Shown one piece after another: positions 59,316-64,000 of a stretch of DNA of 64,000 nucleotides (its first letter is position 1; the number at the start of each line of letters is the position of its first letter). Origin of the DNA: Massilia sp. erpn (GTDB lineage: Bacteria > Pseudomonadota > Gammaproteobacteria > Burkholderiales > Burkholderiaceae_D); NCBI RefSeq assembly GCF_024400215.1, contig NZ_CP053748.1:3596001-3660000 (forward strand), written 5' to 3'. The position numbers and the translations under genes are program-made. Under the pieces are notes generated by a model. It had not been told where the DNA came from. It saw only the letters and a list, made by a program, of their open reading frames with translations, and did no database searches.

Positions 59316-59948
59316 ATGAATACGAAACGTGCCATGTGTCCGGCCTGCCTGCGGCCGCAAACAGGCTGTATTTGCCGCTGGCGCGTGCCGGTGGAAAGTG
59401 CGGTCGAGCTGCTGATTTTGCAGCATCCGATGGAAGTGGCGAACGCCAAGGGCAGTGCGCGGCTGCTGCATCTCTGCCTGACGAACAGCCGCCTGGAAAC
59501 CGGCGAGCAGTTCGGCGAGGCGCAATTGGCGGAATGGCTGGAAGGGGAGAGGCGGGCGGTTTTGCTGTATCCCGAAACGCCGGGCGACGCGTCGCTCGGC
59601 ATTCCGGCCGCGCCGTCCTTGGACAGCGGCTGGCTGGCCACGCCGGAGAAGCTGCTGCTGGTGGTGCTGGATGCGACCTGGCGCAAGAGCCGCAAGATGC
59701 TGTATCTGAATCCGGCCTTGCAGCGCTTGCCCCGCCTGGCGCTGCAGGCGACGCCGCCTTCGCATTATCTGATCCGCAAGGCGCATGCGCCGGACCAGCT
59801 CTCCACGCTGGAAGCCAGCGCCTGGGCACTGGTCCAGCTGGAGAATGCACCGCAGCGCTACGATGCCTTGATCGCCGCCTTCGACGGTTTCGTGGCCCAG
59901 CAGCAGGCGCAGGCCGCCAGCGGTGCTGCGCGCCAGAGTGGCGCCTAG
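59316..59948 (+). CDS. DTW-domain tRNA-uridine aminocarboxypropyltransferase
   Basis: Cytosolic RNA-modifying enzyme of 210 residues. The N-terminal cysteine set MCPACLRPQTGCICRW is the metal-binding feature of the family, and the catalytic D-x-T-W box appears in VVLDATWRKSRKMLYLNP. Relatives (TapT/YfiP) attach the acp group to uridine 47 of certain tRNAs. It follows tssA on the same strand after 22 bases but is functionally unrelated to secretion. Its stop overlaps the convergent Hsp70-like gene by four bases. Confidence 0.9.
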   Translation: MNTKRAMCPACLRPQTGCICRWRVPVESAVELLILQHPMEVANAKGSARLLHLCLTNSRLETGEQFGEAQLAEWLEGERRAVLLYPETPGDASLGIPAAPSLDSGWLATPEKLLLVVLDATWRKSRKMLYLNPALQRLPRLALQATPPSHYLIRKAHAPDQLSTLEASAWALVQLENAPQRYDALIAAFDGFVAQQQAQAASGAARQSGA

Positions 59949-62782
59949 GCCAGCAACTTCAGGCCAGGCGGCAAAGCCTCTCCCAGCATGCGCTTCTCGC
60001 TGGCCTGGTCCAGCTGCACCACTTCGCGCACCATGGCCGGCCATCCCGGCGGCGCGCCTGCGGCGGACAGGCGGCGCAGGATTTCGGCGCGCAGCTCGTC
60101 GTTGATGTCGCGCAGGCGGTCGCCGGTCATACGCGCCAGATGGGCGGCGGCAAAGCCGGCCGGCTCCACCTTGCGCCAGTCCAGCGCCAGAATGGTGTGC
60201 AGCCACTCTTCCACTGTTGCGGTGGGGGCGGCATCGTGGGCGCTGCCGTGGAAGGGCTGGCGCGCGCCGACCCGGCCCAAGGCCCACAGATAGCGGGTGT
60301 AGACGGCGTCCGTTCTGGCATCGGCCTTGGCGTCGGGTGCGGGCAGCTGCTGCACCATCCAGTTGCCGATTTCCGCCTTGTAGGCCGAGGGAATGCGTTC
60401 CAGCGAGGCGCCCAGGCGCAGCATATCTTCTTCACTGCCGTTGACCAGGGTGATGGGACGGCGGCCGCGCTCATGCTCGTCCGCCTGCAGATTGAAGGCG
60501 AAATCGTCCAGCAGGCGCAGTTGGGCCTCGGCATTCAGGCCGCCGCAGACGCGGCGCCACAAGGTCCACCATTCGGCGCAGACTTGGCTGTCCTTGTGGG
60601 ACTGCACGCCGGTTTCGAACAAGGCCCACAGCTGTTCGATGCGCCATTCGTCCAGCGTGTAGCCGAAGCCAGGGCGCAGGCAATAGCCGCTCAGGTTGAG
60701 CCACACGCGTTCGTGCTCGGGCGAGCGGCGGCGGCCCTTGGCGCGCTGCAGCAGAGCATCGAACAGGCGGCGCAGCAGGGGCGTTTCCCAGCGTTCGCGG
60801 CTGCCCAGCAGGTTTTCCAGCGCGGTGCGCAGCTGGCGCACTTCCTTGCTGTCCACCTGCTGCGCGCGATTGCCGAAGATGCGCTCGATTTTTTCCAGCG
60901 CTTCGTTGAAGCGGGGCGGCGGCGGAATGTCGCCATCGCCGTTGCTGGTCGTGCCGTCACCGACATCATCGGCATCCTGCTGGCGCAGCTGGAATTCCAG
61001 CAACCAGCGCTGCGCCGTTTCGCTGGCGGCGCAATGCACTTCCAGCGTGCCGACTTCGCTCAGCGAAGCTTCCAGCTGCACCGGGATTTCCTTGCGTGCG
61101 GCGGTATCGCCACTGTCGCGCAGCACGGTGGAGATCGGCGGCAGGCGCACAAAATCGGCCGAATCGAGTTCCGCCAGTTCGCCCGCTTGCGGCGCGCGTC
61201 CCGCGTCGGCCGTGACGGAGACGATGTGGAAGCGCACCGGCCGTCCCAGACGCAGCGCAAAGCTGCGTTCTGCCAAGCGCACTTCGCGTCCCGGCTCCGT
61301 GCCGCGTGGCAGGATGCAGATGGCGCGCTGGGTCTGGCGCCCATCGGCCGGGCCGCGTTCGCCGTCCAGCAGCAGGTAATAGCTGCGCGGAGAGCCGCCG
61401 CCGATGGCGGGCGCCTGGCCTTGGCGCGCCAGCGCGTAGGCCACGCCGCCGCGTGCCACCGCCACGTCGGGGTCTTGATTGTGCAGCACGCGCAGCGGTG
61501 CGCCGCGCCATGCGCCCAGCACCTCGGCCAGGCGCTGGGCCAGCGCCGCGGCGCGGAACACGCCGCCGTTCAGCAGCAGGGTATCGGGGATGGGCAGGCA
61601 GCCGTCGTCCGGCAGGCCAAGCGCTTCGCGCGCCGCCGCCGCATGCTGCTGCAGGAAGCTGACCAGATGGCGGGTAATGGCGGGATCGCTGGCATACGGC
61701 AGGCCGAATTCCACGATGCCGCCGCGTGCGCGCTTGGCCGCCTCGCGTTCGCTGTTGAGCGGGAAGAAGCCATCGACCACGATGCGCTGCAATTCCTCGC
61801 GTTCCAGCGTGATCGAGCGGCTACCGCCGATCAGGCGCGAGCCGCTGCCCAGCAGCGTGATCGTAGCCTGCGGTGGCGCATCGGCCGCCAGCAGCTCTTC
61901 CTTGGCCACGCGGCAGCGCTGCGTCAGCTGCGCCAGACGGGCGGCGGACAGCTTGCCGTCGCCCGCGCCCAGGCGCTGTTCGGCCAGATGGGCCAGGGCC
62001 AGGTCCATATTGTCGCCACCCAGGATCAGGTGGTTGCCGACGCCGATGCGGGTCAGCTTGGGTTCATTGTTTTCCAGTTCAACCTTGATCAGGCTGAAAT
62101 CGGTGGTGCCGCCGCCCACGTCGGCCACCAGCACCAGCCGCGTCTGTGCCAGCTCGGTGGCCAGCGTGGCGCGGTGGCGGTACAGCCAGTCGTAGAAAGC
62201 GGCTTGCGGTTCCTCCACCAGACGCAGCGACGGCAGGCCGGCCATGCGCGCCGCCTCCAGCGTCAAGGCGCGGGCGCCTTCGTCGAACGATGCTGGAATG
62301 GTGAGAACGATCTGCTGGCGTTCCAGCGGATGTTTGGGGAAGCGCGCATTCCAGGCCGAACGCAGGTGGCCCAGATAACTGGCGCTGGCCGCCGCCGGCG
62401 ACACCTTGGCCACATCGGCCTCGGCGCCCCAGGGCAGGATGGGCGCCATGCGGTCCACGCCCTGATGTGAGAGCCAGCTCTTGGCGCTGGCCACCATGCG
62501 CCCCGGCACCTGCGCGCCCAGTGTGCGCGCCAGGCGGCCCACTGCCACGCGCTCCAGCCCCGCCGCATCGGACTGCGGCCAGGGCAGCTGCAACTCGCCC
62601 GCCGCCAGCTCGCCCTCGGCCGGATGGTAGCGTGCCGAAGGCAGCAGGGCGGCGCCGGCTACTTCGCCGGGCGCCACCAATTGCTCGATCTCGAACAGCT
62701 CGACCTTGCCCGACCCAGGCGCCGCGTAAGCCAGCACCGTGTTGGTGGTGCCGAGGTCGATGCTGACGAGATATTGCGTCAT
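59945..62782 (-). CDS. Large Hsp70-like protein with C-terminal extension (DUF3731)
   Basis: Protein of 945 residues. Residues about 1-380 form an actin-like Hsp70 ATPase: SIDLGTTNTVLAYA (phosphate 1), VLVADVGGGTTDFSLIKVEL (phosphate 2), and HLILGGDNMDLALAHLAEQR. The substrate-binding domain is atypical, and the last 300 residues form a helical extension (WLNLSGYCLRPGFGYTLDEW, then EEDMLRLGASLERIP) that fits DUF3731. It is preceded by a second Hsp70-like gene with four bases overlap. The pair is conserved in betaproteobacteria; clients are unknown. Confidence 0.88.
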   Translation of the reverse strand: MTQYLVSIDLGTTNTVLAYAAPGSGKVELFEIEQLVAPGEVAGAALLPSARYHPAEGELAAGELQLPWPQSDAAGLERVAVGRLARTLGAQVPGRMVASAKSWLSHQGVDRMAPILPWGAEADVAKVSPAAASASYLGHLRSAWNARFPKHPLERQQIVLTIPASFDEGARALTLEAARMAGLPSLRLVEEPQAAFYDWLYRHRATLATELAQTRLVLVADVGGGTTDFSLIKVELENNEPKLTRIGVGNHLILGGDNMDLALAHLAEQRLGAGDGKLSAARLAQLTQRCRVAKEELLAADAPPQATITLLGSGSRLIGGSRSITLEREELQRIVVDGFFPLNSEREAAKRARGGIVEFGLPYASDPAITRHLVSFLQQHAAAAREALGLPDDGCLPIPDTLLLNGGVFRAAALAQRLAEVLGAWRGAPLRVLHNQDPDVAVARGGVAYALARQGQAPAIGGGSPRSYYLLLDGERGPADGRQTQRAICILPRGTEPGREVRLAERSFALRLGRPVRFHIVSVTADAGRAPQAGELAELDSADFVRLPPISTVLRDSGDTAARKEIPVQLEASLSEVGTLEVHCAASETAQRWLLEFQLRQQDADDVGDGTTSNGDGDIPPPPRFNEALEKIERIFGNRAQQVDSKEVRQLRTALENLLGSRERWETPLLRRLFDALLQRAKGRRRSPEHERVWLNLSGYCLRPGFGYTLDEWRIEQLWALFETGVQSHKDSQVCAEWWTLWRRVCGGLNAEAQLRLLDDFAFNLQADEHERGRRPITLVNGSEEDMLRLGASLERIPSAYKAEIGNWMVQQLPAPDAKADARTDAVYTRYLWALGRVGARQPFHGSAHDAAPTATVEEWLHTILALDWRKVEPAGFAAAHLARMTGDRLRDINDELRAEILRRLSAAGAPPGWPAMVREVVQLDQASEKRMLGEALPPGLKLLA

Positions 62783-64000
62783 TGTCCTTCGGCCGTGGCG
62801 CGCACGTCGAATTCCACTTTCCAGCGCTGGCCGTCCTGCGCCACCGCCAGCAGTTCCAGCGTGCCCGCTTCGCTGGCGTAGGCATGCAGGCGCACCTGCA
62901 CCACATCGCCCGCCACGCGGCCTTCAGGCGAGAGCGTGGCCTGGATCTCGTTCAGTTCCACCAGCTCGTCCGGCGCCCAGAAATCGAGCACCGCGCCAAT
63001 CTGGTCCTGGCGGCGCACGGAGGAGCCGAAGAAGCGGAAGTGCACCGGCTCGCCCACCACCAGGCCGAATTCCTGGCCCGGCAGTTCCAGCTCGCTGCCT
63101 TCTTCCATGCCGAACGGCGCCACGCACAGCGCCTGGATCGGTGGTTCCATGCCGGGGATGGCCGGCATGGACGATTCCACCGCCACGTAGTAGGAGCGGG
63201 CCGTGCCGCCGCGAATGCGCACGCCGGCGCCGCGCCGCACGTAGCTGTAATAGGCCGCACCGCGCGCCACCGCCAGATCGAGGTCGGCGCCGCCCAGCAT
63301 GCGCGCCGGTTCCGCGCCTTCCAGGTACAGCCAGTCGTTGATGGTATCCATCACGCGCTGGGTCAGCAGTTCGGACTTGAACACGCCGCCGTTGAACAGC
63401 ACCGCGCTCGGATGCAGGAAGGTGTGTTCTGGATTTTGCTGGCCGGCATAGCCTTCCAGTTCGGCGGTCGCGCCCAGCTGGCGCGCCAGGAAGGCGGCCA
63501 GGTGGCGCGTCACGGCCGCGTCCTGCGCATAGGGCAGGCCAAGCTGGGTCAGGCCGGCGCGGGTGCGCACGGCTGGACGGGCCGACGTTTCCACGCGCGG
63601 GAAGAAGCCGTCGGTGATGAAGGTGGTGACTTCCTCGCGCGTCAACTCGGTGCGGATGGAGCCGCCGATCAGCTTCGAGCCGCGGCTCGGCACGACGATG
63701 GGCCAGATCTGCGCATCGGCGTTGGCCAACAGGTTTTCCTTGGCGGCGCGGCAGCCATAGGTCAGGGCGCGCATCTGCCAGGCGTCGAGCTGGGTACCGT
63801 TGGCGGCCAGCTTGCGCGCCACCAGGTGGGCCAGGGCCAGGTCCATATTGTCGCCGCCCAGCAGGATATGGTCGCCCACGGCCACGCGGTGCGGTTCCAG
63901 CTTGCCGTCGCGTTCCAGGATGGCGATCAGCGAAAAGTCGCTGGTGCCGCCGCCCACGTCCACCACCAGGATGATGTCGCCCGGCTTGACTTCCTTGCGC
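62779..64000 (-). CDS. Second Hsp70-like protein (5' part outside window)
   Basis: The frame enters from the right edge and ends at 62779, so about 407 C-terminal residues are seen. The visible part begins in the Hsp70 ATPase just before LVVDVGGGTSDFSLIAILER and continues with HILLGGDNMDLALAHLVARK, SAVLFNGGVFKSELLTQRVM, and the beta domain (ELELPGQEFGLVVGEPVHFR). It lacks the long helical tail of its neighbour and ends soon after the beta domain. It overlaps the following Hsp70-like gene by four bases. The N-terminal phosphate-1 loop lies outside the window. Confidence 0.88.
   Translation of the reverse strand, partial: RKEVKPGDIILVVDVGGGTSDFSLIAILERDGKLEPHRVAVGDHILLGGDNMDLALAHLVARKLAANGTQLDAWQMRALTYGCRAAKENLLANADAQIWPIVVPSRGSKLIGGSIRTELTREEVTTFITDGFFPRVETSARPAVRTRAGLTQLGLPYAQDAAVTRHLAAFLARQLGATAELEGYAGQQNPEHTFLHPSAVLFNGGVFKSELLTQRVMDTINDWLYLEGAEPARMLGGADLDLAVARGAAYYSYVRRGAGVRIRGGTARSYYVAVESSMPAIPGMEPPIQALCVAPFGMEEGSELELPGQEFGLVVGEPVHFRFFGSSVRRQDQIGAVLDFWAPDELVELNEIQATLSPEGRVAGDVVQVRLHAYASEAGTLELLAVAQDGQRWKVEFDVRATAEGQ

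Noticed and set aside
59336..62470. 1044-codon plus-strand frame overlapping the DTW gene and opposite the Hsp70-like gene
   Set aside because: No family pattern; both real genes in this interval are unambiguous in other frames.
1..64000. Search for CRISPR arrays, transposases, integrases, phage genes, rRNA and large direct repeats
   Set aside because: None was recognised; the only long exact repeats seen are the tRNA-Asn copies with their upstream blocks.

Overview
The window looks like a chromosomal segment of a GC-rich betaproteobacterium of the Oxalobacteraceae (Massilia, Duganella or Janthinobacterium type). This is inferred from codon use, the many TonB-dependent receptors and two-component systems, the tRNA-Asn sequence and the type VI secretion gene set. 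No rRNA, CRISPR array, insertion sequence, integrase or phage gene was recognised.

Left part (1-12.4 kb). A czcI-czcC metal-efflux operon runs off the left edge. Then come a MarC-type membrane protein, an SdpR/SdpI-like pair, uvrB divergent from an aromatic/aspartate aminotransferase, and a first tRNA-Asn. These are followed by a small outer-membrane barrel, a NarL-type two-component system with a MipA/OmpV-like barrel, an unknown secreted protein and a DUF3334 protein that keeps a CheX-like E-x-x-N motif.

Iron block (12.4-22.1 kb, minus strand). Eight genes run in one direction from a strong Fur-box candidate near 22,078: two ABC half-transporters of the YbtPQ/IrtAB type, two FecCD permeases, an ATPase, a binding lipoprotein and a TonB-dependent siderophore receptor. 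A weaker Fur-like site precedes the receptor. Together these genes would carry a ferric siderophore, probably a catecholate, from the outer membrane to the cytoplasm.

Envelope block (22.2-29.3 kb). A TetR regulator and a LytS/LytR-type two-component system converge on a five-gene operon: a periplasmic helical protein, a LolD-like ATPase, a LolC/E-MacB-like permease, a LolA-like carrier and an outer-membrane barrel. This looks like a complete route for moving a lipid or lipoprotein across the envelope, with unknown cargo.

tRNA-Asn block (29.4-38.9 kb). Two more identical tRNA-Asn genes and one tRNA-like relic flank three inserts: a BACON/propeller lipoprotein with a 66-residue protein and a VWA protein; a TonB receptor with a DUF6351-type esterase; and the relic itself. 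The relic keeps promoter, acceptor ends and terminator, but its anticodon arm is replaced.

Right part (39-64 kb). A DUF748 protein, a DUF5694 protein, an alpha/beta hydrolase and a small membrane protein lead into a type VI secretion locus (44.4-59.3 kb). Its order is a TagX-like M15 peptidase, tssM and an OmpA-domain protein on the plus strand; tssL and tssK on the minus strand; then a TPR lipoprotein, tssB, tssC, hcp, tssE, clpV and tssA on the plus strand. tssF, tssG, tssJ, vgrG and PAAR genes are not in the window. A DTW-domain protein and two tandem Hsp70-like genes, the second cut by the right edge, close the segment.
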